This document shows, piece after piece, positions 7,651 through 15,290 of a stretch of 19,208 nucleotides of DNA (its first letter is position 1; every line of letters begins with the position of its first letter). Both the position numbers and the translations under genes were made by a program. Where the stretch lies: the NCBI GenBank assembly GCA_947176785.1, contig CAMWSA010000025.1:1-19208 (forward strand). The letters run 5' to 3'. The stretch comes from an uncultured Lachnospiraceae bacterium. Lineage in GTDB: Bacteria > Bacillota > Clostridia > Lachnospirales > Lachnospiraceae. Below the pieces are notes generated by a model. It worked only from the letters and a program-made list of their open reading frames with translations. It had not been told where the DNA came from and did no database searches.

Positions 7651-8178
7651 ATGAATGTACTCAGCCATATTTCAGATATCATTATCCCGCTCCTTCTCTT
7701 TTACATAGTGGGATATGGTGTGGTATCCAGGGTAAAGGTTTATGAAGCCTTTCTGACGGGCGCAAAGGAGGGCCTCAAGGTGGTGGTGGATATCATGCCC
7801 ACGCTGGTGGGGCTGCTGGTGGCAGTGGGAGTATTGCGGGCATCGGGGTTTCTGGACTTTCTGGCGGGGCTGCTGGCCCCGTTGGCGGAGCCGATGGGGA
7901 TTCCCTCCGCGGTGGTGCCGGTGATGCTGATTAAGCTTTTCTCCGGCTCCGCCGCCACGGGGCTGGTGCTGGATGTGTTCCGGACCTACGGGCCGGACAG
8001 CTATATCGGCACCCTTGTGTCCATACTGATGAGCTGCACGGAGACCTGTTTTTATACCATGAGCGTGTATTATCTGGCGGCAAAAGTCACCAGGACCCGA
8101 TACACCCTGCCCGGGGCCCTGCTGTCCCTGGTGGTCAGCGCCGTCATGAGCGTGATTTTGGCTGGGGGGATGGTGTAG
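7651..8178 (+). CDS. spmB: Spore maturation protein B
   Basis: A 175-residue polytopic membrane protein of the same nucleoside-recognition superfamily as SpmA, needed with it for normal spore core dehydration. AGGAG at 7641-7645 supports ATG 7651. The N-terminus (ISDIIIPLLLFYIVGYGVV), the KEGLKVVVDIMPTLVGLLVAVG segment, the SGFLDFLAGLLAPLAEPMGIP motif and the SCTETCFYTMSVYY motif are all characteristic, and the length matches the family. In most spore formers spmA and spmB are immediately adjacent or overlapping. Here 782 bases holding a GGDEF gene intervene, so spmB has its own ribosome site and may depend on read-through from upstream. Two stem-loops follow the stop codon. Confidence 0.93.
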   Translation: MNVLSHISDIIIPLLLFYIVGYGVVSRVKVYEAFLTGAKEGLKVVVDIMPTLVGLLVAVGVLRASGFLDFLAGLLAPLAEPMGIPSAVVPVMLIKLFSGSAATGLVLDVFRTYGPDSYIGTLVSILMSCTETCFYTMSVYYLAAKVTRTRYTLPGALLSLVVSAVMSVILAGGMV

Positions 8179-8191
8179 GACAATTTCGTTC

Positions 8192-8258
8192 TGCAATGCG
8201 AAAGTCATTGCAACCAGCCATATTCTGCCCGCAGGATGGGGTTCCATCCTACGGGCAG
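8192..8258. terminator. Tandem stem-loops between spmB and the convergent MATE gene
   Basis: The first hairpin is TGCAATG (8192-8198) with CATTGCA (8206-8212), loop CGAAAGT. The second is CTGCCCG-c-AGGATGG (8225-8239) with CCATCCT-a-CGGGCAG (8244-8258), one mismatch and a 4-base loop. Neither is followed by a T-run on either strand, so termination is inferred from position between two convergent genes. Confidence 0.5.
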
Positions 8259-8357
8259 GCTTGTAAAATCGTACATCCGCCGGAATTGACGGAAGAGTCA
8301 TTGGAGGCATGGAGGGAGCAGCTTGCCGGGGGGCGAGAAGTATCCCGGCAGAGGGAA

Positions 8358-9698
8358 TCAGGCAGTATGTGTTTGTATTCTGCGGCACTCTCTGCGGTAG
8401 AAGAAAAGGGACAGTCCCACGGCGATGCTCCAGCCGATGGGCCAGGAACACCATATACCCAGGGGGGAGCCGGTACAGGCGGAGAGGATGAAGGACAGCA
8501 GCACCCGCAGGAGCAGGTCGGTGAAGGTAGCCGCCATAAACTGCCGCATGGCGCTGATCCCCCGAAGAATGCCGTCCGCCACCAGCTTGAGGGCAATCAC
8601 GAAATAAAAGGGGGAGAGGATCCAGAGGAACTGTCGGCCTGTAGTCAGCGCTTCCACGGAGCCCTGGTCCATAAACAGCAGCAACAGATACTTTCCCAGG
8701 ACGATATAGGCGAGACAGAATGGAATGCACAGGCACCACACCAGCGTCCGCCCGGCGCAGAACCCCTCCCCTATCCGCTCATATTTATGGGCACCGAGAT
8801 TCTGGGCGGTGAAGTTGGAGATGCCGTTGCCGATGGTGGTAAATGACGTGATCACCAGATTATTCAGCTTCACGGCGGCGGAATATCCGGCGGCGACGCT
8901 GACGCCAAAGGCGTTGATACATCCCTGGATCATTATATTTCCCACGGAGATAAAGGACTGCTGCAGGATGCTGGGGAGGGCTATGGCCGAGATCCTCCGG
9001 AGAAGCTGCCAGGAAAATATTGCAACAGTCCCTTCTGTCTTTATTTTGGCCAGACGCTTCAACAGCAGCGCCAGGGATAAAATGCAGCTGACCCCCTGAC
9101 AGAGGAATGTGGCCCACGCCACGCCCGCAATGCCCATGGACAAGACTTTTACAAAAAGGATATCCACCAGGATATTGGAGCATGAGGAGATGACCAGAAA
9201 GATAAAGGGGGTCTTGGAGTCCCCCAGCGCTGAGAAGATTCCTGTGGCGATATTGTAAAAGAACAGGAAGGGCAGCCCCCATATGTAGATCCGCAGATAC
9301 AGGGAAGAGTCGGCCAGGATTTCCGCCTGTGTCTTCATGAGCCGAAGCAGTGTGTCACAGGAGAGCAGGCCCGCAAGCATCAGGATGCCGCACAGGACAC
9401 CGCTGGCGATCAGGGAGGTGTAGACGGAGGTTTTCATGGTCTTGTAGTCTTTGGCACCGAATAACTGCGATACAATCACGGAGCCTCCGATATTGCAGCC
9501 GAAAGCAAAGGCTATGAAGATCAGCGTGATATTATAGCTGTTGCCCACGGCAGCCAGGGCGTTTTCCCCGATACATTTGCCCGCCACCAGGGAGTCCGCG
9601 ATATTATATAGCTGCTGAAATACGATGCTGCCAAACATGGGCAGGCAGAATGACCACAATATTTTCCGGGGATTCCCCACCGTCAGATCCTTGTTCAT
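8358..9698 (-). CDS. MATE family efflux transporter
   Basis: A 446-residue multidrug and toxin extrusion family protein with about 12 membrane segments in two homologous halves. It would export organic cations or drugs using a sodium or proton gradient. The N-terminus MNKDLTVGNPRKILWSF and FCLPMFGSIVFQQLYNIADSL are typical of the DinF/NorM-like clostridial group. The NSYNITLIFIAFAFGCNIG and SQLFGAKDY motifs follow, and the second half repeats them (ALPSILQQSF, NFTAQNLGAHKYERIGEG). The start at 9698 is preferred over ATG 9710 because AAGGATGGA lies at a workable distance upstream, while 9710 has none. It is divergent from a LysR-type regulator with 141 bases between the two starts. That layout suggests the regulator controls it. 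The substrate is unknown. Confidence 0.93.
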   Translation of the reverse strand: MNKDLTVGNPRKILWSFCLPMFGSIVFQQLYNIADSLVAGKCIGENALAAVGNSYNITLIFIAFAFGCNIGGSVIVSQLFGAKDYKTMKTSVYTSLIASGVLCGILMLAGLLSCDTLLRLMKTQAEILADSSLYLRIYIWGLPFLFFYNIATGIFSALGDSKTPFIFLVISSCSNILVDILFVKVLSMGIAGVAWATFLCQGVSCILSLALLLKRLAKIKTEGTVAIFSWQLLRRISAIALPSILQQSFISVGNIMIQGCINAFGVSVAAGYSAAVKLNNLVITSFTTIGNGISNFTAQNLGAHKYERIGEGFCAGRTLVWCLCIPFCLAYIVLGKYLLLLFMDQGSVEALTTGRQFLWILSPFYFVIALKLVADGILRGISAMRQFMAATFTDLLLRVLLSFILSACTGSPLGIWCSWPIGWSIAVGLSLFFYRRECRRIQTHTA

Positions 9699-9716
9699 GG
9701 ACAGTTCCATCCTTTC

Positions 9717-9737
9717 TTATACGCACGACCGATTAGC
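9717..9737 (-). repeat. Single arm of the palindromic repeat family in the MATE leader
   Basis: On the minus strand this reads GCTAATCGGTCGTG then CGTATAA. It matches the right end of the palindromic element at 3578-3598 in 20 of 21 positions. The rest of the palindrome is missing here. In both places the segment reads in the same direction as the gene that follows (abfA and the MATE gene). Confidence 0.6.
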
Positions 9738-9754
9738 CGGTTCAGAGGGTTTTC

Positions 9755-9783
9755 TTTACATATCGCTTAAAATGGATTATACT
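9755..9783 (+). promoter_or_regulatory. Promoter of the LysR-type regulator gene, overlapping a divergent -10
   Basis: TTTACA (9755-9760) and TATACT (9778-9783) are 17 bases apart on the plus strand. The complement of 9776-9781 reads TATAAT and could be the -10 of the MATE gene, though its -35 is weak. TCGC (9763-9766) and GCGA (9786-9789) form a small inverted repeat around the overlap and may be part of a regulator site. Confidence 0.65.
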
Positions 9784-9839
9784 ATGCGAGAAAGAATATT
9801 AAAAATATATATTTCATATAAAAGGAATACAAAATATAT

Positions 9840-10799
9840 ATGGATATAAATTTTGAATACTATAAGATATTTTACTATGTGGCGAAATATGGAAGCATCA
9901 CAAAAGCCGCTGCGGCGCTCCGAAGCAATCAGCCGAATGTGACCAGGATCATGAAGCTGCTTGAGTCACAGCTGAATTGCAGGCTGCTTGTCCGGGAGGC
10001 AAGGGGAATCAGTCTGACGGAGGAGGGCAGGCATCTCTATGCCCATGTGGAAGTGGCATACAGACATCTGGCAAGCGCCCAGGAGGAGATCTGCGGACAG
10101 GATGCCCGGAACTCCGGGACAGTGGATATAGGCGCAACCGAGACGGCGCTGCATCTCTTTCTGCTGGATGCGCTGCATGACTTCAAGGCGGAATATCCTG
10201 CCATAAGGATTAAAATCCACAACCATACCACGCTGGAGACACTTGGGCGGCTCACTGCCGGAGGGGGGGATTTTGCCGTTGTCACCACGCCCTTTGAAGC
10301 CCCTAAGAATCTCCGCTGCGAGAATATGCTGGATTTCCGGGAAGTGCTGGTGGCCGGAAGGCAGTATGGGAAGCTGGCGAAAATGTCTCCGGAACTGAAG
10401 GATATCAGAGGCTACCCCTGGGTTGGCCTGGGCAGGGGGACGGCAACCTACGAACTGTATACGGATTTTTTCATCAGGAACAATGTGGATATGGAACTTG
10501 ATATGGAAGTGGCTACGTCGGATCTCATGCTCCCGCTGATCGAGAACAATTTTGGAATCGGCTTTGTGGCGGAGGGGCTGGCCCTGCCTCTGCTAAAGGA
10601 GGGGAGGCTGGTGCAGATACCCGTGAGGTGCGATCTCCCCCGGCGCTCCATACAGCTTGTCTCGGACGGAGGGCGGGGAAGAAGCCCTGCGGCGGATACC
10701 TTCTATAAGTATTTGAGGGATATCCGAAATTGCGGGGGGCGGGCAAAGGATGTTCCTATTGCAAAGCCTGTAAGCCGTAGGCGTTTACGGGAGTCCTGA
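9840..10799 (+). CDS. LysR-type transcriptional regulator
   Basis: A 319-residue DNA-binding regulator. The winged helix-turn-helix lies at residues 2-60 (FEYYKIFYYVAKYGSITKAA, QPNVTRIMKLLESQLNCRLL, GISLTEEG), followed by the linker helix and a substrate-binding domain from about residue 90 (VDIGATETALHLFLLDAL onward). The start has AAAGGAA 12 bases upstream. It is divergent from the MATE transporter and probably controls that gene and itself, by analogy with other LysR pairs; the inducer is unknown. The final 25 residues are Arg-rich (GGRAKDVPIAKPVSRRRLRES) and unlike a normal LysR end. They are encoded by DNA that forms a long inverted repeat running over the stop codon, so the tail may be a late extension. 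Confidence 0.93.
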   Translation: MDINFEYYKIFYYVAKYGSITKAAAALRSNQPNVTRIMKLLESQLNCRLLVREARGISLTEEGRHLYAHVEVAYRHLASAQEEICGQDARNSGTVDIGATETALHLFLLDALHDFKAEYPAIRIKIHNHTTLETLGRLTAGGGDFAVVTTPFEAPKNLRCENMLDFREVLVAGRQYGKLAKMSPELKDIRGYPWVGLGRGTATYELYTDFFIRNNVDMELDMEVATSDLMLPLIENNFGIGFVAEGLALPLLKEGRLVQIPVRCDLPRRSIQLVSDGGRGRSPAADTFYKYLRDIRNCGGRAKDVPIAKPVSRRRLRES

Positions 10800-10807
10800 A
10801 TAGGAAC
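10752..10807. repeat. Nested inverted repeat spanning the lysR stop codon
   Basis: The outer stem is GTTCCTATT (10752-10760) with AATAGGAAC (10799-10807), a perfect 9 base pairs. A middle stem CCTGTAA (10767-10773) pairs with TTACGGG (10785-10791) with one wobble, and GCC/GGC closes inside. No T-run follows. It may be a terminator-like structure or an inserted small palindrome that gave the regulator its odd C-terminus. Confidence 0.55.
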
Positions 10808-10824
10808 AGAATGCGCCCGCAGGG

Positions 10825-10853
10825 TTGACCTATTTGGCAGAAACCACTAGAAT
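10825..10853 (+). promoter_or_regulatory. Sigma-A type promoter of the Mrr-like gene
   Basis: TTGACC (10825-10830) and TAGAAT (10848-10853) are separated by 17 bases. The TTG here could be mistaken for a start codon of the downstream frame, but it is the -35 box. The predicted leader is about 58 bases. Confidence 0.75.
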
Positions 10854-10917
10854 AGAAATGAGAGGGCATGGCACAACGGGAAGTATGCTGCACTGGGGCC
10901 GGGATGGAAGGAAAGAG

Positions 10918-11382
10918 ATGATCACGATGGAAGAGAAGGTAATATACATAGGCATTGCCGCCCTGACGCTGGTTTTACTCATGTCAGCGGCGCTGCTGGC
11001 GCTGCGGAGGGCCCGGCGCAGGCGGCCCGGGGACATGGATCTGATGGAGGGGCATGAGTTTGAGTACTATTGTGCCGATCTGCTGCGCCGGGCGGGTTTT
11101 CTGGAGGTGGAGGTCACCCGGGGCAGCGGCGATTACGGCGTGGATATCCTGGCGGAACTGGGGGGTGTGACTTACGCGGTCCAGTGCAAGCGTTATGACG
11201 GCCCGGTGGGCGTGAAAGCGGTGCAGGAGGTCTACGCCGGCAGGGATTATTATGACCGCATGGTGGGCGCGGTGATGACCAATCAGTATTTCACCCGCCC
11301 GGCGGTGGAGGTGGCCCGGAAGCTGAAGATATTGCTGTGGGACCGCGGATATCTGGAGAGTATGCTTGAGGATTTGGAGTAA
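10918..11382 (+). CDS. Membrane-anchored Mrr-type restriction endonuclease domain protein
   Basis: A 154-residue protein with one N-terminal membrane segment (about residues 8-29), a basic stop-transfer run RRARRRR, and a cytoplasmic nuclease domain of the Mrr_cat type (PD-(D/E)xK fold). The catalytic pattern is complete: Glu47 in GHEFEYYCADLLRRAGF, Asp76 in GSGDYGVDILAE, and the Q-x-K signature QCK at 89-91. The FxxKPxxVKAVQEVxxGRxYY region typical of the family follows, and the end reads LKILLWDRGYL. ATG 10918 is chosen for the AAGGA 5 bases upstream. No methyltransferase or specificity gene is nearby, so it is not a classical restriction system. Members of this family are suspected to act on invading or damaged DNA, but function here is unproven. 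It is convergent with the DUF885 gene, 17 bases away. Confidence 0.88.
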   Translation: MITMEEKVIYIGIAALTLVLLMSAALLALRRARRRRPGDMDLMEGHEFEYYCADLLRRAGFLEVEVTRGSGDYGVDILAELGGVTYAVQCKRYDGPVGVKAVQEVYAGRDYYDRMVGAVMTNQYFTRPAVEVARKLKILLWDRGYLESMLEDLE

Positions 11383-11399
11383 GGGACAATCCCGGCTTC

Positions 11400-13370
11400 T
11401 CAGGGCCCGAGCGTGTCAGGGCTGACATCCTCCAGGGCTTCCGAAAGGCTGGAGAAATCCGATGGCCCCATGTTCAGGAAAAAAGTGTGGAAACGCAGGT
11501 CGGTATAGTCGTCTCCCCACAGGGTGCGGGCTTTTTGCGATAACTCCAGAATCTCCAGATAGCCCACATAGTATTGGGGGTAATTGGTCGGCTCCTCCGC
11601 GATATAGGTGTAGATTGCCTGGGCGGCCTCCGGATCGCTGATGCCGAAATTGTTCAGCACGGAGGCAATCTGCCCACAGTCGGCCCCGTCATTGTGAATC
11701 ATCAGATCCAGCAGGGAATAGAGGCAGAGCAGCAGGCTCCGGTTGGCCTTTTCGGCCCGGATGTACCAGGCGGCTTCCGGCTGTCCGCACTCGCCCAGCA
11801 GGTCGCAGGCGTAATCATAGGCGATAAATTCCACATACAGGGCCCATCCTTCCTGGTAGCCGCCGTAACCGAGCAGCTGCCGCACCGGGTCGGCCCCCTG
11901 CCCGGCCAGGTAACGGCGGCTGTAAACGGACTGGTACAGATGGCCGGGATAGCCCTCGTGGGCCAGGGTGGTGTACAATTCCAGGGCGTTGGGCATATCC
12001 TTTTCATTGACATAGATCACATTGGCGGAGGTGTCGTCCAGGGGCGGCGTCAGATAGAACGCCGGGGCAGTATAGTCCGCCAGGGAGTCGGATACGGCCT
12101 TGACGGTCACTGTGGGGAGCTGCTGTCCGCCAACTGCCAGGCCGGGAAAATCCTGAGACATCCGTTCTTGCAGATCCTCCAGCATCTGTGACGGCTGCGT
12201 GTAGGGGAAGGCCGCCAGGCACTCTTCCCGGGCGGAGGGGAGCGCACAGGCGGGATGCTCCGTGATCAGCTGACGCAGGGTGTTAAGCTGGGAGAGCAGC
12301 TGATTTTTCAGAAGGTCGTACATCTCCTCCGGGGAGCGGTAACTGCCGGTCTCGGCGATCAACAGCTGCCGGTAATATTCCTGCCCCTCCGGGTATGCGG
12401 CAAGCCCCTGGGGCAGGCCGTCGCCGGGAGCATTGGGCGCTGCGGCATCCGCTTGCTGCTGTTTGCTGCCATTCGTCTCATGGCCCGTCTCCTGCTGTGC
12501 CGAAAGCTGTCCTAAACCCTGGTCCAGCCTTTCGTAGGCGGGGAGCAGTACTTCGGACAGCAGTTCATTATTGCGGCGAATGGCGGAAAGAGCAGATTCC
12601 CGCTCAATTCCCCGGCGGGCGTACAATTCGTTGATTCTTTCCTGAAAGGTAGTCTGCAGGAAATGGCTGCCCCGGGCCAGGCTCTCAGCAGTCAAGATCT
12701 GCCTGCACTGCCGGCGCACCTTTTTAATGGATACCTGGCTCATGCCCAGGCCCGCCGCCGCTTTTTCCTGCTCATAGACCAGCAGGCTGTCATAGTAGGC
12801 TCCGGTCTGGGAAAGCAGCGCCAGATAGTCCTCCACATCCCTGGCGGTTCGGAAGGTGTACTCCGCCAGCAGGATGGGCAGTTGGCTCTGCATACCGGAG
12901 GCGGGGGAGAGGGGGTTCTCATAATATGCGTGGGACTGCATTTTCAACGAATTTTCCAGGGAGCGGGCCAGGAGCTTCCGGGCATAGGCGTCCTGATCGT
13001 CCAGCCCCCGGTCGGACAGTTTGTTCCAGAAGTTCACCTGCTCTTCCATCTCCTCCGTCAAAAGCCCGCTGGTGCCGGGAATATAGCCGGGCAGCAGGGC
13101 CTCGTATTCCCGGATACCGAAAGCTTCGGGATGGGCGATGGTGTAGTGCATATTCAGGGTATTATGTACCATTTCCTGGCGGAACAGTTCGGAAGCTGCG
13201 CTCTGGAACTTCTCTTCATTGCGCCGGGGGCCGAACAGAAGCAGGGTCAGGATGGCGAAGAGCAGCAGCAGCCCGGCACCAGTCAGAAGCTGCCGCCAGG
13301 TAAGTTTGCGGTGTTTTTTCAAGGCAGACTCCATGAAAGCGGATATTGATGCATTATATGCGGCAGGCAT
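11400..13370 (-). CDS. DUF885 family membrane-anchored metallohydrolase
   Basis: A 656-residue protein of the DUF885 family, zinc-peptidase-like enzymes often found as lipoproteins or anchored proteins in Firmicutes. A basic stretch and one hydrophobic segment (about residues 22-47, WRQLLTGAGLLLLFAILTLLLF) form a signal anchor, so the bulk should lie outside the cell membrane. The probable metal site is His471-Glu472 in LAHEGYPGH with His477, followed by GYQEGWALYVE with Glu507; this HEGYPGH plus EGWALY pair is diagnostic of the family. A low-complexity stretch around residues 295-320 (QQETGHETNGSKQQQADAAA) looks like a linker. The start is uncertain: ATG 13370 and ATG 13334 are both in frame and neither has a convincing ribosome site. 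Substrate unknown. Confidence 0.88.
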   Translation of the reverse strand: MPAAYNASISAFMESALKKHRKLTWRQLLTGAGLLLLFAILTLLLFGPRRNEEKFQSAASELFRQEMVHNTLNMHYTIAHPEAFGIREYEALLPGYIPGTSGLLTEEMEEQVNFWNKLSDRGLDDQDAYARKLLARSLENSLKMQSHAYYENPLSPASGMQSQLPILLAEYTFRTARDVEDYLALLSQTGAYYDSLLVYEQEKAAAGLGMSQVSIKKVRRQCRQILTAESLARGSHFLQTTFQERINELYARRGIERESALSAIRRNNELLSEVLLPAYERLDQGLGQLSAQQETGHETNGSKQQQADAAAPNAPGDGLPQGLAAYPEGQEYYRQLLIAETGSYRSPEEMYDLLKNQLLSQLNTLRQLITEHPACALPSAREECLAAFPYTQPSQMLEDLQERMSQDFPGLAVGGQQLPTVTVKAVSDSLADYTAPAFYLTPPLDDTSANVIYVNEKDMPNALELYTTLAHEGYPGHLYQSVYSRRYLAGQGADPVRQLLGYGGYQEGWALYVEFIAYDYACDLLGECGQPEAAWYIRAEKANRSLLLCLYSLLDLMIHNDGADCGQIASVLNNFGISDPEAAQAIYTYIAEEPTNYPQYYVGYLEILELSQKARTLWGDDYTDLRFHTFFLNMGPSDFSSLSEALEDVSPDTLGP

Positions 13371-13458
13371 TGTCCATCATGCGGCTGTGGGCGGGATGTT
13401 TTGAAGCTGCCTGCCAGGTGGCGGACAGAAGGTTTTGGGGAAACTAAAATATTAAAAA

Positions 13459-13503
13459 TTCGACTCAAGTATATTGACCGAAGGACGCAAAAGGCTCTAT
13501 ACT
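13459..13503 (+). promoter_or_regulatory. Promoter and overlapping candidate operator of the pentulose kinase gene
   Basis: TTGACC (13474-13479) and TATACT (13498-13503) are 18 bases apart. An imperfect palindrome, TTCG-ac-TCAA-gtata-TTGA-c-CGAA (13459-13482), covers the -35 box, a position suited to repression. The leader to the ATG at 13633 is about 120 bases, without an obvious known riboswitch. The rest of the 13371-13632 gap shows nothing else that I can identify. Confidence 0.7.
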
Positions 13504-13632
13504 AGAGATATGGGCGTGCCTATTCGGCCCGCTGCTCACAGGAACCAGACCCTGCGGCAGCCGTCAGAGGGAAACACGGGTATTTCCGCCTGATATGCTG
13601 ATTGCAGGAATAAAGAAAACAGGAGGGTAAAC

Positions 13633-15225
13633 ATGAGTAAGGAAGCAATTTTGTCGGGAAAGACAGCGCTGGGCATTGAGTTCGGCTCCACACGCATCAA
13701 GGCGGTGCTGGTGGACGAGACTCATCAGCCGGTGGCTATGGGCACCTATGACTGGGAGAACCGTCTGGAGAACAATATCTGGACCTACAGCCTGGAGGAC
13801 ATCTGGAAGGGGCTGCAGGGCTGCTACAGGAGTCTGAAAGAGGACGTGCGGAGTAAGTATGGTGTGGCTCTGGCCAGGCTGGGGGCGCTGGGCTTTTCCG
13901 GTATGATGCACGGCTACATGCCCTTTGACGAAAGCGGCGAACTGCTAGTGCCATTCCGCACCTGGAGGAATACCATGACGGCGGAAGCCTGCGGCAAGCT
14001 GACTCCGGTGTTTAACTTTAATATCCCTCAGAGATGGAGCATTGCCCATCTGTACCAGGCGATTTTAAACGGTGAGGAGCATGTAGGGAAGCTTTCTTTC
14101 TTTACTACACTGGCAGGTTACATTCACTGGAAGCTTTCCGGGGAGAAGGTGCTGGGCGTGGGCGAGGCATCCGGCATGTTTCCCATTGATTCCGAAATCT
14201 GTGATTTTGACCGGAAGATGCTGGAGCAGTTTGACGGGTTGGTGGCGAACCAGGGCTTTGGCTGGAAATTAAAGGACATCCTGCCCAGGGTGCTGCCCGC
14301 CGGTGTGGCTGCCGGCAGCCTGACGGCGGAGGGGGCCGGGCTGTTAGACCCTGACGGCGAATTGGAGGCAGGTGTACCCATGTGTCCCCCTGAGGGTGAC
14401 GCCGGAACGGGCATGGTGGCTACCAACAGCGTGAAGGTGCGCACAGGCAATATCTCCGCAGGTACATCCATTTTCTCCATGGTGGTGACGGAGCATGCTC
14501 TGAGCAGGGTGCATGAGGAGATCGACATGGTGACTACGCCGGACGGTTATCCCGTGGCTATGGTACACTGCAATAACTGCACCTCCGATCTGAATGCCTG
14601 GGTTAATCTGTTTGAAGAGTTTGGGGGAAAATTCGGCGTGAAGCCGGACAGGAACGAGTTGTATGGCACACTGTACAGGGAGGCTCTGACCGCTGATCCC
14701 GACTGCGGCGGCCTGATGGCATACAACTACTTCTCCGGCGAGCCGGTAACGGGGCTAAACGCGGGGAGGCCCATGTTCGTCCGCACCCCCGATGCACGCT
14801 TTAATCTGGCAAATTTTATGAGAAGCCACTTGTACAGTGCCATGGCGGCCTTGAAGATCGGCAATGACATCCTTTTAAAGGAAGAGCAGGTGAAGGTAGA
14901 CTCCCTGATGGGCCACGGCGGCCTGTTTAAGACCCCTGTGGTGGGCCAGCAGCTGATGGAGGCGGCCATGAACGCACCTGTGACCGTGATGGATACCGCC
15001 AGCGAGGGCGGTGCCTGGGGCATGGCGGTGCTGGCATGCTTTATGGCGGAGAGGGCATCGGATGAGACTCTGCCGGATTACCTGTCGGGCAAAATCTTCG
15101 CGGGACAGAGCGGCACTACCATTGCGCCCAGGGCGGAGGATGTGGCCGGGTTTGACGCGTTTATCGAGAAGTATAAGGCGACCCTGCCTGCGGAGAAGGC
15201 GGCTGTAGAGGGCTTGAACGGATGA
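13633..15225 (+). CDS. FGGY-family pentulose kinase, probable L-ribulokinase (AraK type)
   Basis: A 530-residue sugar kinase of the FGGY family that phosphorylates a ketose with ATP in the cytoplasm. AGGAGG (13621-13626) is 6 bases before the ATG. The N-terminal phosphate loop is [16 protein letters not shown] (residues 14-29), with Glu where most family members have Asp. The predicted catalytic base is Asp256 in [14 protein letters not shown]. The GHGGLFKTP and [13 protein letters not shown] stretches form the C-terminal nucleotide-binding half. It is not the classical AraB sequence. Clostridium acetobutylicum uses a divergent FGGY kinase, AraK, as ribulokinase, and the position directly before araD and transketolase makes L-ribulose the most likely substrate. 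Automated annotation may call it xylulokinase. Confidence 0.88.
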   Translation: MSKEAILSGKTALGIEFGSTRIKAVLVDETHQPVAMGTYDWENRLENNIWTYSLEDIWKGLQGCYRSLKEDVRSKYGVALARLGALGFSGMMHGYMPFDESGELLVPFRTWRNTMTAEACGKLTPVFNFNIPQRWSIAHLYQAILNGEEHVGKLSFFTTLAGYIHWKLSGEKVLGVGEASGMFPIDSEICDFDRKMLEQFDGLVANQGFGWKLKDILPRVLPAGVAAGSLTAEGAGLLDPDGELEAGVPMCPPEGDAGTGMVATNSVKVRTGNISAGTSIFSMVVTEHALSRVHEEIDMVTTPDGYPVAMVHCNNCTSDLNAWVNLFEEFGGKFGVKPDRNELYGTLYREALTADPDCGGLMAYNYFSGEPVTGLNAGRPMFVRTPDARFNLANFMRSHLYSAMAALKIGNDILLKEEQVKVDSLMGHGGLFKTPVVGQQLMEAAMNAPVTVMDTASEGGAWGMAVLACFMAERASDETLPDYLSGKIFAGQSGTTIAPRAEDVAGFDAFIEKYKATLPAEKAAVEGLNG

Positions 15226-15290
15226 ATATCCGCATGGCTCGGGCAGCCGGGTATCCATTGCCGGGCTTAAGGGGGATACAGGGGACTCAA

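Noticed and set aside
7672..8739. A 355-codon minus-strand frame across spmB and the 3' end of the MATE gene
   Set aside because: Both underlying genes have clear family signatures. The frame's product is low in complexity (His, Pro, Gln and Gly rich) and crosses the two hairpins.
8196..8846. A plus-strand frame starting after spmB, including the protein-like stretch LTEESLEAWREQLAGG
   Set aside because: Most of it is antisense to the MATE gene and there is no ribosome site. The short stretch at 8287-8334 might be a relic of some gene, but I could not link it to any family.
10825..10917. TTG at 10825 as the start of the Mrr-like protein
   Set aside because: That TTG is part of a good -35 box with a matching -10; the ribosome site and the hydrophobic N-terminus fit ATG 10918.
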